From contig OX352763.1 of NCBI GenBank assembly GCA_947095585.1, positions 29,933,462-29,997,461 of the forward strand: 64,000 bases of DNA, written 5' to 3'. The stretch is from Nephrocerus scutellatus. Taxonomy: Eukaryota; Arthropoda; Insecta; Diptera; Pipunculidae. The notes beneath the pieces were generated by a model, which worked only from the letters and a program-made list of their open reading frames with translations, was not told where the DNA came from and did not search any database. Positions 44,801 through 56,929 of the stretch are shown piece after piece. The stretch's first letter is position 1; each line of letters starts with the position of its first letter. Position numbers and translations under genes: made by a program.

Positions 44801-46950
44801 TACATAATTAGGATTAGTGGAGGCGGTAACACGGTCTCTCTCACAAAGGGTTATCTATGTATCCTTGTCAATAGCACCGAGGCCTATAGTGTTTATTTTT
44901 TATTCTTTGGGTACCCATGCGAGTGAGTGGGAGAGCAAAAGTACAATTTCAGATTCATGCAATTGGATTAACTCTAAAGGCTTCGGGTTGGGTGGTTGTT
45001 CGACTTTGGTATCCGTTGAACGCATGACATTGGATGTTTAGGATAGGATAGGACAGGATACAGGACATGACCTCTTTTCTGTATATTGTTGGGGTTGTTG
45101 GGTGGGGATGTTGCTGTGTATCATCTCTCTTTTAATAGTTATAAATAATTGGTAGATTCACATGGATTTACATTTTTGTAGACGTTTCTATATCTGTATA
45201 TGCATGTATATGCGAGTATATGTGTGTGCGAAGCTTAGCGGCCGAACACACCACTATCATCGAACAACAAGAACAACGACGAACGTAAACTGCCTCCAGG
45301 CATAATCCAAGCCAAGCTCGTTCGTTCCGTGCAATGCCAACAATACGCATGGATAACTTGATGCGATGCACACACGAGTATCTATATTTGAAAAGGCGAT
45401 GAATTTTACTTTATTTTCCATTGGGATTCGTTGATCGTTGTTGGACCACGAGAAGAGCACCACCTTTTCGGGTGAGGGAGGGGTGTATGGGGGTGTAGGC
45501 TTCAAAAATCATTTAGCATCAACTTTTATATGTAACGTTGTTAGGTTGTTACGTGTGTGAGCTTTAGTTTGCTATTATAGACTGCAGTTGGGTTGGTAGC
45601 TATATGTTTGTATGTCAATGATAACAGCAACAGCAGCATCTACTACAAGAACAACAGTGATTAGAAGAAAGGAAGCACTAGCGAGAGTGAGATGCTTGGT
45701 GGATGATTTTTTTTTTCTAATGCCGCCTCGTTATGCACTTTCATGCATCCAACAGCAACGCCACTATTGAGCTTCTAAACTGCTGCACAATACAAGCTCA
45801 TGATGATATAGTAATGAAAATGGCGACGTGATTGCTCCAAGTGTTGTTGCTGTTGTTCTATGTATCCAAATCTATTTGCTATGCTGTGTATGCATCATTT
45901 TCTTTGACCGCGCTAGATGCAGCCGCCCGGCCGAACCACATTTACAACGACAGACGAGCAAGTCGACGAATCTAATCGATTTTCAGTCTTCACCCAGCTA
46001 CCCAGAGCTACCTCAATAACAACTGACATCGCATCTAATAATGTATCTAGATACGATTTTGAAATTTTTTGGTGTTATGTTGTTGTTGATATTGTTGGTG
46101 GTACAACAATCAACAACATGCAAAAGATGTGTATAAATTTTCGACCATAGTGCGTGCACTGCTGACTGATCTGGTGTACAGCAGCCATTTTGTTTCGCTA
46201 TCGTCCTCGGTAAATGAACATACAAACAAACAATGGGTCATGTATGTATCCTACGGGTCATGCATGTATTTATCATACAGGTCATTTATAAGAAATTGTA
46301 TCTTTCTCTTTTGCGTAAAGTAACCTTTCCAGTATGATAGTGGTGGAGGATGGTGGGGATGTGCGTATCTACAATTTTCGCGAGTGAAAATTTTAATCGC
46401 TGCACTAAAAATAATTAATGGCCAAGATAAACGCAAACATAAGCTGGTTGCACACAACATAACACGTTTATTAAAGTGTTACAATCTCCTCAAGTCGCCT
46501 CTGTCTGTTTGCGGGAAAATGTATCTTGATTTTTCCTCTACTACGCAACTTTATCTCATCGCACTTTGCAATTTGCAAACGAGCGAAATTAATCGCAGCG
46601 CAACTGCGCGTGCAATGACGGAGGAGATCTCATTTGTTGCGTCGTGGCCGTCCCTCAATCAAATGATATGAAGTGAATGAAAACTTTCCCTCATGCGTTA
46701 GAAAGAAAGGAGCTGGACAATTGAATCCACTTAATTGCAGCTGTAAACTTTAAACATTGCGATGACAAACAACAAATTGTCGTAAAAACATATATTGGAC
46801 TTTCATATTGCGCGACAATGTTTTTGGATGGCGGTCAGCCATCAGCAGAGTAGGGCGAATAACACAGAATGCTTCGAAATTCGACAGAAATGCTTGAAGT
46901 GCGTTCAAACCTCTACGTGGTGGTCGTTGGTAATTTTCCTCGAGTACAGG
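44801..46950. other. TE-poor stretch
   Basis: No gene is supported. GGATA/GGACA short repeats occur at 45.04-45.07 kb. The GTA/CAA-rich, UTR-like composition is similar to other single-copy islands of the window. Confidence 0.4.
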
Positions 46951-46959
46951 AAATGCGAA

Positions 46960-47225
46960 ATGATCGGGCTAGGCCCTTCAAAATTTGGTTGGCGCGAGGC
47001 CAATAACCTCGCCCGTAAAAAACCATATTACGGAACCCAAAATCAGCCTCGGAACTGGTGAACGACGACGACCACGGCAACGAAAACGGCTAACCGATTT
47101 AAGAATTGCCTCATAGAACGTACGATCACTGTATAGAGTTCGAGCTGCCGATACCCTGTCCAAATATAATGCTGACATAACGACAATTCAGGAGATGCGG
47201 TGGACGGGGAATAGTGTCTTACAAA
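46960..47225 (+). pseudogene. LINE-B endonuclease start, fused to LINE-C
   Basis: The plus strand reads 'RRRPRQRKRLTDLRIAS*NVRSLYRV', then 'NADITTIQEMRWTGN', the N-terminus of the LINE-B endonuclease (WNVRSLY; IQEMRW). It matches the 50.84-kb copy. At about 47.226, right after 'cttacaaaaatc', sequence switches to an unrelated LINE. Confidence 0.8.
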
Positions 47226-48920
47226 AATCTACAGCACGCGTATTGTAAAGGCAAGTCTGTAGAATCAGCTCTGCACACACTGGTACGGTTCTATTGAACA
47301 TTCCCTTCACCACAAGGACTACACAATGTTGGTATTCATAGCCATTGAAGGTGCTTTTAACAACGTCAACACATCTGCGATCACGGATGCGCTGATGCGC
47401 GAACGACTCATTGGGTGAACTGATTAATCTTCTGCTCACAAGTAGGGATTATTAATTCAAATCGGGGCGTGTCGATCTTCTAGAAACCGCACAACGTGGA
47501 GTCCTGTCCACACTTCTATGGAACTTAGCGGTAAATGAACTGATGGTATGCCTAAGAGATGAGGGCTGCAGAGTAATCGCTTATGCGGATGACGTTGTTA
47601 TTGCCGTCTCAGGAAAATACCCGAATACGTAAAGGAACTCCTGCAAAATGCTCTCAACTTGCTGGGCAGATCGCTGTGGTTTAGGGGTAAATCCTCACAA
47701 AACTGACTTGTCCTATTCACCAGGAAATATAATGTCCCACCTATTAACCCTCCATCTATAAAAGGTATAAGCTTAGCATTCTCTGATAGAGCCAAATATT
47801 TGGATCCTATTTTAGACAGGAAGCTTAGCTGGAAACCTAACATTCAAGAAAGAGTCCGTAAAGCCACAGTGGCACTCTTTTCATGCAAAAAAGCCGTTGG
47901 GGTCTTCAACCCCATATAACCTATATAACCCATTGGCTATATACAGCGGTAGTAAGGCCTACTCTTCTATACGGTGTGACTGTATGGTGGACTGCCTTAA
48001 CAAAAAAAAGTAAACCTTGACATAGTAAGCAAAGTCCAAAGATCCTGTTCGACCTTTACAGCAAGCAAGCTAGTTCGGCTATTCGCCATAATGATATCTC
48101 CCAGTGGTTTAGAAATGAAATCCGTCACTCCTCTATCCTGAATTTAGTCAGTATCCCAGACAACAGAGACTAACACCATTACGCAACTCCATTTCAACAA
48201 AAACTTCCAGGTCAACTTTTCCTCCAGACCATTATGGGACGAAGACGCCTACCTGGAAGAAGAACACATTCATTTTTACACAGACGGGTAAAAACTGATA
48301 ACGGAGTCGGCGGAGGTGTTTTCAAACAAAAGCTAAATTTTAGCCTCTGTAGTGTTTTCCAGGCTGAAATTATGGCAATCAGTGAAGCCTTGTCTTGGCT
48401 GAAGAGAAACGTCATATCCGCTAAGGATATCCGTATTTTCCCGTATAGCCAAGCTGCACTGAAGCAGTCTCCACAAGTTCAATTTTAGCTCTAAACTGCC
48501 GTTCATCTCTCGTGGAGATGGCGGAGCAGTTCAATATCCACCCGCGTTGGGTGCCGGGCACCGAGACATTCCGGGTAACTGTATGGCTGACGAACTAGCC
48601 AAGCAAGCAACTACACTACCCTACTTACCTGAATATGGGTCCATAGCCATCCCAATCGCTACATGCAAAGTCTTGTTACAACGGGATGCTAACGTAAAAA
48701 CTATGGTGAAACTGGATGAGGAGGAGGAGGAGGAGTAGGAGACCATCCTCCATCTTCGCTGTACTCGTCCAGCCCTCCCCCAAAAGCGTATACTTAATAT
48801 GGGAGCTTTCTTCTACAACGACCCTAATGGTCTCATCAACATTGATATTGGTAGTCTCCTACGCTTCATACGAAGCTCTAATTGGTTCATCGAGTAGGTG
48901 GAAGGAATTTTTCCAGATCC
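47226..48920 (+). pseudogene. LINE-C with reverse transcriptase and RNase H
   Basis: In several frames: 'FLVFIAIEGAFNNVNTSAIT'-like motif A (AFNNV), 'VIAYADDVVIAVSG' with intact YADD, 'IKGISLAFSDRAKYL' and 'VRPTLLYGV'-like codons. An RNase H domain follows: 'FYTDG', 'QAEIMAISEALSWLK', 'FPYSQAALKQ' and 'GHRDIPGNCMADELAKQA'. The third acidic position, normally D in SDSQAAL, is Y, so RNase H would be dead even without the shifts. This domain order is found in I/LOA/R1-type elements. The element is 5' truncated by the LINE-B junction. Confidence 0.8.
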
Positions 48921-50640
48921 GTGTGTATCACAATGGACCAACCTTAGAGCTGACAGCTGGAATGTTATTAAAAATGAGCGTTGGAAACGAGGACGAGGCT
49001 GTATTTTTGTTTCTTTTCACGAATAACCAAAAATGTTTACTACCTTTGGGACATTCTAGTATTTTTTGCCTCAATTTTACGTCGTAGGTGAATTTTCTGG
49101 CTCGTTTCAAATTCGTTCGATTTTCCTCAGTAGTGCTTACTTTGTAAAACCGAAAGCATACCTCCTAGAAGCTTCTTTACAGCTTGAAACATACCATCCA
49201 TCTTCCTTTGCCTTGATAGACTTATTCCTGAAAGGGATAAAAATCGAATCGCTGAACGATCTAATAGCCATAGCTAAAAATCCGCTTCAGAAGTGCGTCG
49301 AAGATTGTAAAGAGCGCTGGCTCAAGTCAATCTATTAGGTACGAGTACTAACTGACTGACTTCAACTAATAGCTTTTCTTACGGCTTCGTCTATAATTCC
49401 ATGTTATAAGTAAAAACCTAATGAATACCATTAGAGTAACTAATTTTACATTCGTCTCTCCCTCTCTTACACTCACTTAAAAGAAATATTTCAAACTGAT
49501 GAACGCGGCATTAAGGCATTTAAGGTAAAACACACTTGTATTTTATAAGAAGTGAAAAAACACGTTTCCATTTGTCACACTTAGTACAATGCAATTGTAA
49601 TTTCAACATGGCCGACATACAGACGACACATGTGAGCGGACGGATTTTCGTTTTTTGAAGCAGCACAGCAACCAGCTGAAAAAAATCGATATAGTTAGCG
49701 GCGAGCAGCGGACAAGAAAGAAAAACTGCACACAGCAACAATATAATTGAGGGAAAAAAAACATGAAAATCCAAGAATATCGAATAAGAAGGAACATACG
49801 CGACAGACCTCACCCTTCACCCCTCTCACCATCAACAGACAAACCCGCCAGCATCCCCTCCCCACCTACCAACATCAACGAATTGTGGAATATTTTTTAT
49901 CGACTTTAAAAGAATATCACGATAAAGGAGATGGATGAACAAATGAATAGAGATGAACTACTGGGTGAACATGAAACAAAAAAATAGAAAACCAAGAGAA
50001 AAAAATTCAATATGTGATGCGCGACAACGAGTAGGAATAAAAAAAACAAAAAAAAAACCAGCGAGTGATGTGCGCGATGTTGTCGTGCAACCAAAAAGGT
50101 ATCCTACCTATCCTCCACACTCTAACGTCTAATCCATTTTCTGTTTGTGAAAGGGAAGGTAGGGGCAGGCTGGAAGAAGGCCTTCATGCGGCCAAAGAGG
50201 AGACATTCAAACAGTGAATGCACAGAGGGAACATTAACAAAGCCGCTCCAGTGAAAGAAGAGAGGAGTCGGAAGTTAGGACTGGAATAAAAATGGGAAAT
50301 AGAAAGAAGAAGAAAAAAAGTACGAAAAATTTAAAGTTGATTTTTGGTCAGAGTTAGCATACACATTGGCTGCATATGCTATTCCATGCACACCTCCACC
50401 TTACACATTCATCCATCATCGATAGGAGAATGCAGAGTAGGAGAAGGTAACTACAGCACTACAGCGCGTCGTCGGTCCCACTATAGATTCCACCGATTTT
50501 TTCCACTTTTAAATAATTTCGGCGATGTGATTTTTCTCCTCCTACTCCACAATGCGCTTCTCATCACCAACACAATGATACACACTTGCTGGTATGGCTG
50601 CTACTACTGTTACTGCAATTGCAATTACAGCTTCCTACTT
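48921..50640. other. Non-coding, mostly unassigned
   Basis: LINE-C 3' sequence fades out by about 49.0 kb. The frame at 49066-49338 shows no known domain. The segment 49.5-50.6 kb is TE-poor and purine- or AAAAAC-rich. Confidence 0.35.
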
Positions 50641-50645
50641 TAGTA

Positions 50646-52174
50646 CAGTCAACGACCGATATATGAGACGTCTAAAATGCACACAATTTGTTTCTTATAT
50701 AGGAGTTTTTCTTACATGCGGCGAACGATGAATATAAGAAAAAATGTTTCTTATATGAAAACAAAATTCGTTTCTTATATGAAAACGACATATACATATA
50801 AGAAAATATGATTAATTATATAAGGAACCGATGTTGAACGACGACGACCACGGCAACGAAAACGGCTAAACGATTTAAGAATTTTCTCATGGAACGTACG
50901 CTCTCTGTATAGAGCTCGAACCGCACAGCAGCTAGCCGATACCCTGCCTAAATACAAGGCTGACATAACAGCAATCCAGGAGATGCGGTAAACGGGGAAT
51001 GGTGTCTTACAAAAATTAGAATTTGACATATATTACATTCAGCTGCCATGCAAGACATCATGTGCTCGGGGTGGGGTTTCTAGTCAGCAAAAGAATGAAA
51101 CCCACCGTTATCGGTTTTAAAAAAGTAAATGAACAGCTATGCACCCTTCGCGTACGGGGCAGGTTTAAAAATATATAAGCCTCATAAACGTTCACGCACC
51201 TAAAGAGGATTTCCCAGATGATTAAAAAGAATCAGTCGAACGGGAACTCCATGCCTGTCCTCAGTATGACGTAAAAATCATTCTGGGGGATATGAATGCC
51301 AAAAAAGGTAGGAAGCCAGTATTCAGGCAGTCATTGGCACCCATAGCTTACACAAGAACACTAATAAAAATGGACAACGAGTCATAGAAATGGCAGCAGG
51401 TAATAATTTGGTCGTTGCGAGTACAAGGTTTGCGCGTAAAAATATCCACAAAGCCATCTAGGTATCTCCGGATGGAGCCACTCGCAACCAGATAGATCAC
51501 GTGCTGATAGACCGCCGTCACAACCCGAACCTGATGACGGTACGAATGTACCGAGGTGCCAACGTCGACTCGGACTACTATCTTGTTGGTATGGTGATCC
51601 GAGCGCGGATTGCGTCATCACGAACCAGAAATTGCGCACGGTTGCTTAAAGCCAAAAAAGCATACTATATGTGAGAAAGGACGATTCCGGAGACTATAAT
51701 TATGAGATCTACGAGCGTTACCGCGATGTCGACATCGTGAAGAATATTAATCTACGTAGGTAGGCTCCGGTGCAGGAGACCTAGCTCACATGAGCGAAGA
51801 GGGTCCTGCTCTGACTCTTGGGTATATTCTAGGAAAAAATTCGTTCTACAGTAACAGTCTATCTCCAATGTAATAAACATAACGTTTTACTATTTTTTTC
51901 TTATGAACGTATCAATAATAAAATTAAAAATCAACAAGTTTGCTCATACTCATAGATTTTATGATACTTGGGAAAACCTGCAGCAGGTAAAATGTAAAAT
52001 AAGGGTTTTTCCTATGAGTAAAAAATGATTTTGTGTTTTTTAAGCGTTTTTCTTATATCAGCTCTTTTTTATATGAACATATGGAGAAAAGACACGGTGT
52101 TTCTACATACGTTTATACGTTTCTTATAAACGACTCGATCTTATATAATTGTTTGTTATATCCGTGGTTGACTG
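50646..52174. mobile_element. pogo-like TIR element (MITE) split by a LINE-B insertion
   Basis: The left end CAGTCAACGACCGATATATG follows TA (50644-50645). The right end, read inward, is CAGTCAACCACGGATATAAC with TA at 52175-52176. Subterminal 'tttcttatatgaaaac'-type motifs recur at least four times on the left and again on the right. The central kilobase (about 50.83-51.83 kb) is LINE-B, so the original element was around 0.5 kb and non-coding. Confidence 0.75.
50830..51830 (+). pseudogene. LINE-B copy nested in the pogo-like element
   Basis: Starts at the endonuclease N-terminus ('TYALCIELE' frame-shifted WNVRSLY). It continues with 'VGFLVSKRMKPTVIGFKKVN', 'SLINVHAP', 'VKIILGDMNAKKGRKPVFRQ' (GDMNAK endonuclease motif) and an 'RNQIDHVL'-type block near 51.49 kb. 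Reverse transcriptase is almost completely deleted, with only scraps of the 3' end at 51.6-51.75 kb. About 40 bp near 51.14 kb ('cgtacggggcaggtttaaaa') are foreign to other copies. Confidence 0.78.
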
Positions 52175-52179
52175 TAATA

Positions 52180-53040
52180 ATAAGTATAACAACGAGTGTT
52201 TCTTCCTTACTTTCCCCTCTCTTTTATTTGTTACTTTAAAGCTTTCGCCAGCAGTTGGGTGGGGGGGGGGGAAGCATCCAACCATAGCCAAACGACGCAG
52301 CATCCGCAGCATCAGCAATAAAATAGAAAACCAAATATCGTTGTAAGATTTCCAGGGCGTTGTTTCGTTTCGAAGCAATAAAAACTCATACACACACACA
52401 AAATTTAGCACAAAACAGCGAGTGCGCTATGCAAATGTTATGTATAACTATATTTTTGTTTCCTCTTCACTCTCTCACCAATCGGTTGTAGTTTTTTGTA
52501 CTGTTGCTTAAGTTTCCCTCCCCAGCAACAAAAAGTATACTCATCGACCGACAAGCAACAACGCGTTATTTCGATTCCATTGTCCATTTTTCTGGTCGAA
52601 AATAATTAGAACGCGAAATTATTTGTTTGTAACTAGAACCACCAATCGCACACAACATTTTAAGTTACACACCTTCGACTAACGAGTAGAAATTCCCCCC
52701 CAACGAGCCCCAAAGATGCATTATTTCTAAACGGTGTGCATAAAAAAGAGCGCGATGTTCATCAGTAGCATAACTCATACTCTCACTCTGGATGTAACGA
52801 CGAGTACCGTCAGCAGTCACTGCTGTGTTATGTTTTGCTAATGTTGATGGATGGCTGTGGTAGGAAACGAGTGGAATGGTAAAGTTACTCAAGAGGAGGA
52901 GGAAGAGAATTATAATCATTGCCTTATACCCCTTTAGAAGAGACTCAATCAATAGTTCAGACGGATGTTAAGCCATTTGTGGAAATCGCACACGTTTGCT
53001 GTTGAGTAAACTAATAATGTTAACGATCAGATCAGTTAGC
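52180..53040. other. TE-poor stretch
   Basis: A run of about 12 G lies near 52.26 kb. No gene is seen. Confidence 0.4.
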
Positions 53041-53059
53041 AGGTACAATTAATAGATAT

Positions 53060-54220
53060 CATTTCAAGATGGTGCAGACATCACACACATAATCACCAAT
53101 GTCCAGTATGCAGGGTGTACTACAAAACATTTCTGTAAAAGTAATTTTAATAAATAATCGCATATTATAGAAAACGTGAAAACTTTATTTAAAGATAAAG
53201 ACAAATGCCTAACTAAAGCTTTGATTAAAAAATACAATTGGCTCATAGCCGGTTTCACAAAAAAGTTAACAAGCAGGAAACATTCCTGTGGTGTTCAAGC
53301 GAATCTATTGATTTCGTCACCGATAAGTTTTATCGCAAGATTTTGTATTCTATCTAGCTGATGCAAGGTAGATTTAGGCACACCAGACCAGATATGGCAA
53401 TTTAACTCAAGTATAGGGCGAATAAAAGCCAGATCAGAGGGAGTGAAATATTTCTTGCACCGGGCTAGAAAACCTAAACATTTCACAGTCACATGAGAAG
53501 TGGTGGGACGTTCCGCAAACTTATATGAGAAGCTGAGAGGCTGTCGTCACCGAGAAAGTGAATTGGATTAGAAGTCACAGATAGGAGATCATTAATAAAA
53601 CTGAGAAAAAGTGTCCTGGGGAACGCCAGCATATAAGTGATGTACTTTAGACTTGAAACTGTCCAATACAACTTGAATTGAGCGGTCTAAAAGATAGCTT
53701 CTAATTCAGTGAAGCAATTTATCATCGACTCCATAAACACGCATTTTGGGCAAAAGAGCTTGATGCCAAACTCTGTCAAATGCCTTAGAAAAATCAAGTA
53801 CAACAGCTTTGCTTTCTCAAAATTGATGCAAAGACCGGTTCCACTCTTCGGTAAGATATACCATCTGATCTCCAGTAGAACGTTGCCCACGAAATCCATA
53901 CTGCCGGTCACTAAGGATTTCGTTGGTTTCAAGTTATTTCATGATCAGCGTTTTCATGACGTTGGAAAGAATGGATGTAAGTGATATGGATCGGTACGAA
54001 GAAGGAGACGACGGTTCGCCTTTTTTGGGTATGGGCTGGACAAAGGCAGTTTTCCAAACATCTCGGGAAGAGTCCAGAAGAATAGGATAGATGGAAAAAC
54101 TTACGCAATTGTAATGCCAGCTTGGAAGAACACCTCTTCAGAACTAATGGGGAAATACTATCTGGGCCAGCCGATTTAGGACGGCAGTAAATAATAGCAA
54201 CAACTATTGGGTAATTTGGT
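53060..54220 (-). pseudogene. Jockey-like LINE reverse transcriptase
   Basis: Read leftward: 'GPDSISPLVLKRCSSKLALQ' near 54.15 kb, 'LFPRCLENCLCPAHTQKR' near 54.05 kb, a 'DFSKAFDRVWH'-type motif A near 53.79 kb and 'LFLSFINDLLSV' with 'NPIHFLGDDS'. In that last block the catalytic FADD is altered to LGDD. Near 53.4 kb come 'KCLGFLARCKKYFTPSDLA' and 'HIWSGVPKSTLHQLDRIQ', the C-terminal thumb region typical of Jockey-type elements. There are multiple frameshifts. Confidence 0.8.
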
Positions 54221-54775
54221 GTCTTTATAACTACAGCTGTTGATTGTATTTTGTTTTTTTTTTTTGGATTTTCAACTCCTCATAATGATTAATACTTTCC
54301 TTTACAATGACAGCGCTCTTGGTTCTATCAGAATTGTCCGGCTGAATAGAACGATTGAATTTATACCCTTTGAATATAATAGATGATTCTTTGGGGAAGT
54401 GAGTTTTAGAAACGAGACATGACTGCCTGTAACTCTTTTTTATGTTGCAAAATGTCATTTGCATTTCATTCCATTATTCTTAGTGATTTAGTCTCTAAGT
54501 TACTTCGATTTTAGGGGCAACTCTTTTAGCGTTTTACTCAATTTGTCTTAGTCTTTTGTCGAGACTGTTAATGGATTTCTCTCTTTTATTTACTAACTGA
54601 AATATTTAGCCTTATTCACTCACCTATCTGATCACCCACCACTCACTTCACACAACCAGTTATCTCCCCACTGATCTCCCCAGACTAACCACTACCGATC
54701 ATCAAAAAACTGTAGTCTAGAACCTCCGGGTCAAAAAACTCTCTACAATGGTTAAAACCTGGTCAAATTTGGTCC
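54221..54775. other. Unassigned, perhaps LINE upstream region
   Basis: No clear motif. The 54231-54464 minus frame has a lysine-rich look but no family match. Confidence 0.3.
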
Positions 54776-54779
54776 AGTA

Positions 54780-55110
54780 CTTTTCAAGATTAGCTAAAAT
54801 AACAGAAGCAGTCCAGGTGTCCCAAGCACACTGACACCAACCCAACTATAGATAGTATAGATAGTTGTTAACACCGGCTTTACCCGGGACCCGCCGATCC
54901 TCTCCCCAAAGACACCGTCTAGATTCACCAAAAGCTAAAATAACAGACGTTGTCCAGCGGCCCCTCACACACTACTGACCCAACCAAACTGACCGCTCCC
55001 CCACTGAAACTACTGCAAACATTGAGCCCCACCCCACTTAGACGCCTCTAACTCAAAATGTAGCCTATATCTACTCCGGGAGGAAAAACCCTGTATCAAA
55101 ATTTGTCCAG
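54780..55110. repeat. Short tandem family, ~141-bp unit
   Basis: 'agctaaaataacag' occurs at 54792 and 54933, each followed by 'tgtccag..g.ccc..cacac.actgac.caacc'. The intervening 'tttacccgggacccgccgatcc' matches inverted text at 44.43 kb. The end 'gtagcctatatctactccggg' resembles Helitron-like text. Confidence 0.6.
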
Positions 55111-55590
55111 CGGTAGCCTATTGAAAGTGCGAATTCTGTCTATATTTTCTTTAGATATAAATGACAGCATGTTGCCTAGCGGCTCCTTACTATTCCATTT
55201 TAATTTGTTAGCTGCATTAATTACATGGAATCCCTGATTTTTAAAATCATCCTTTATACTTTCCGGTTTCAAGAAATGGTGTAGGTACATTTTTAGCTTT
55301 TAGTGATCTAATTAGGGCTTTATAAGCTTCGACTTCAATAATTATTTGGTAATAAAATGTTTTCTGATATAGTTGCTTTAATTTCTTTGTAAAACTCATC
55401 GTAATCGGGAATCTTATCTACCATTATTGGTGGTGGTGGCGGTAATTTTTTGGTTTCCTTGAGTAGTATTTTAGAACCTATATTCTTAGGGTTAGAAACA
55501 GGCAATATAGACACAGCCGCTGCTTTCGTTGGTCGAGAAGTGATTGGTGAGATAGTTTCTGGAGAGTTTTTAGCTTTTCTCTTCTTGCTT
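55111..55590. other. Unassigned; short minus-strand frames
   Basis: Minus frames at 55096-55290 and 55335-55601 read as K/P-rich peptides ('KKLPPPPPIMVDKIPDYDEF'). The second resembles the proline-rich linker of a retroelement Gag-like ORF1 and is followed by 'MFLLPN'. No zinc knuckle is seen, so assignment is weak. Confidence 0.3.
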
Positions 55591-55594
55591 GCTC

Positions 55595-56340
55595 TTTTCA
55601 AAAAGTTTTAATTAACTTAACTTCTTGTCTGTATTTTCGACCACTTTGAGGTCAATTTTAACCACCTTCCACACGACCTAGAGAGCAATTTTGTGAGTGT
55701 CTAAGTCCAAAATAGCATTTTTTATATTCCGTGTATGACGCGTCTCGCGTGTCTCGTGTGGCGCGTATGATAGGTTCTTTGAGGTCCTTTTTAACCAACT
55801 TCCACACGACCTAGAGAGCTGAAATTTTGTGAAAGGGTAAGTCCAAAATAGCGTTTTTTATATTCCGAGTATGACGCGTGTAGGGTGTGGCGCGTGTGAT
55901 GGGTTGAATTTTTTTTCGACTTCTTTGAGGTCCTTTTTATCTTACTTCCACACGACCTAGAGAGCTGAGTTTCTAAGTCAAAAAAAGCATTTTTATATTC
56001 CGAATATGACGCGTGTCACGTTTCGCGTGTGGCACGTGTGAGGGTTTGAAATCCACTTTCTCGTTTTTTGAGGTCTTTTTTAACCACCTTTCGCACGAGC
56101 TAAAGGGCTGAAATTTTGTGAGCGGCTCAATATCAGGGCCCATTTTGATATCTCGGCGCTTGATATTTTGATATTTTGGCGCGCGTCGCGTGCGGCGTTT
56201 GTGGCGCGTGTAACGCTTGGAAAAAATAAAATTCTTGAAATAGCACCGATCTCAAAAACAGATATTATGGCGATTATTAACAAGTAATAAACGACTGTGT
56301 GGCGTGTTTATATATAAGTTTGTACCCGAAATACGAAAAA
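55595..56340. repeat. GCGTG-rich tandem array, ~136-bp unit
   Basis: 'tatgacgcgt' begins at 55734, 55870 and 56005 (136- and 135-bp spacing), with a diverged fourth unit near 56.17 kb. Units combine 'ccacacgacctagagagctgaaattttgtga', 'atagc.ttttttatattcc' and a GC-rich core of GCGTGTCGCGTGTGGCGCGTG type. The array ends in the same flank as the 14.87-15.0 kb copy ('ctcaaaaacagatatt', 'gtgtggcgtgt'). Confidence 0.85.
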
Positions 56341-56489
56341 TGTTCCTTTTTCTATTGCCCAATCAGTTCCTTGGATCACCTCATCTTCATGTCTTGAGTT
56401 AGTATGAGGTTAATGGTATACCATGTTGCTAGAAGCGCAACCGACAAAAAAATCCAGCATACCTCATTGTTTAATAGGGATGAAAAAAT

Positions 56490-56698
56490 ATCTGGAGATA
56501 CTGCCGTAGGGGGCTTGAAAAAGATCGGACAGACAAAGCGAAATGTTAATAGAAAGTGTTGTCATCGGAGATAGGCAAGTGTTCAAAGTTTGCACTAATT
56601 TGGGCTTTAGAAAGTGGATTGAAAATTGATCACAAGATTCCACCAGCCAGCCATCGACAGACACACAAATAACCGAGCACGCGAAGGTTATATAGAGA
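56490..56698 (-). repeat. TTAACTTCGC family, right end
   Basis: It ends 'gagcacgcgaaggttatatagag', the reverse complement of the left ends at 56.94 and 24.51 kb. It carries 'ttgatcacaagattccaccagcc' in the expected order. It faces away from the neighbouring copy that starts at 56.93 kb. Confidence 0.7.
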
Positions 56699-56928
56699 AT
56701 TAAAAAATAGATAATAGTTGCTGGCCGACAATTAGCCCTAATGAGGGCAATTTGCGGGCATTGATAGCTTTATGAGCTGCCTCTACAGACACACATGAGT
56801 GTAACTCACGTAGGTATTTAGTTTTTAAGTTTTTTATGAATTTTTTTGTAGGTAGATTTAATTAGTATAAGTTTTTAGTTATAATATATAGTAGAAGAAT
56901 TTTAATCCTTTTTTCAATTCTCTATATG
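56699..56928. other. Spacer between two oppositely oriented repeat ends
   Basis: A 230-bp AT-rich spacer with no recognised content. Confidence 0.4.
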
Positions 56929-56929
56929 T

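Noticed and set aside
45828..46150. Candidate exon around a GC-richer patch with frames 45828-46019 and 45917-46150
   Set aside because: Two overlapping frames, no domain, no good flanking splice sites.
50400..50640. Coding exon (frame 50344-50643)
   Set aside because: Ends in a run of TAC/TGC codons of simple composition without domain or splice signals.
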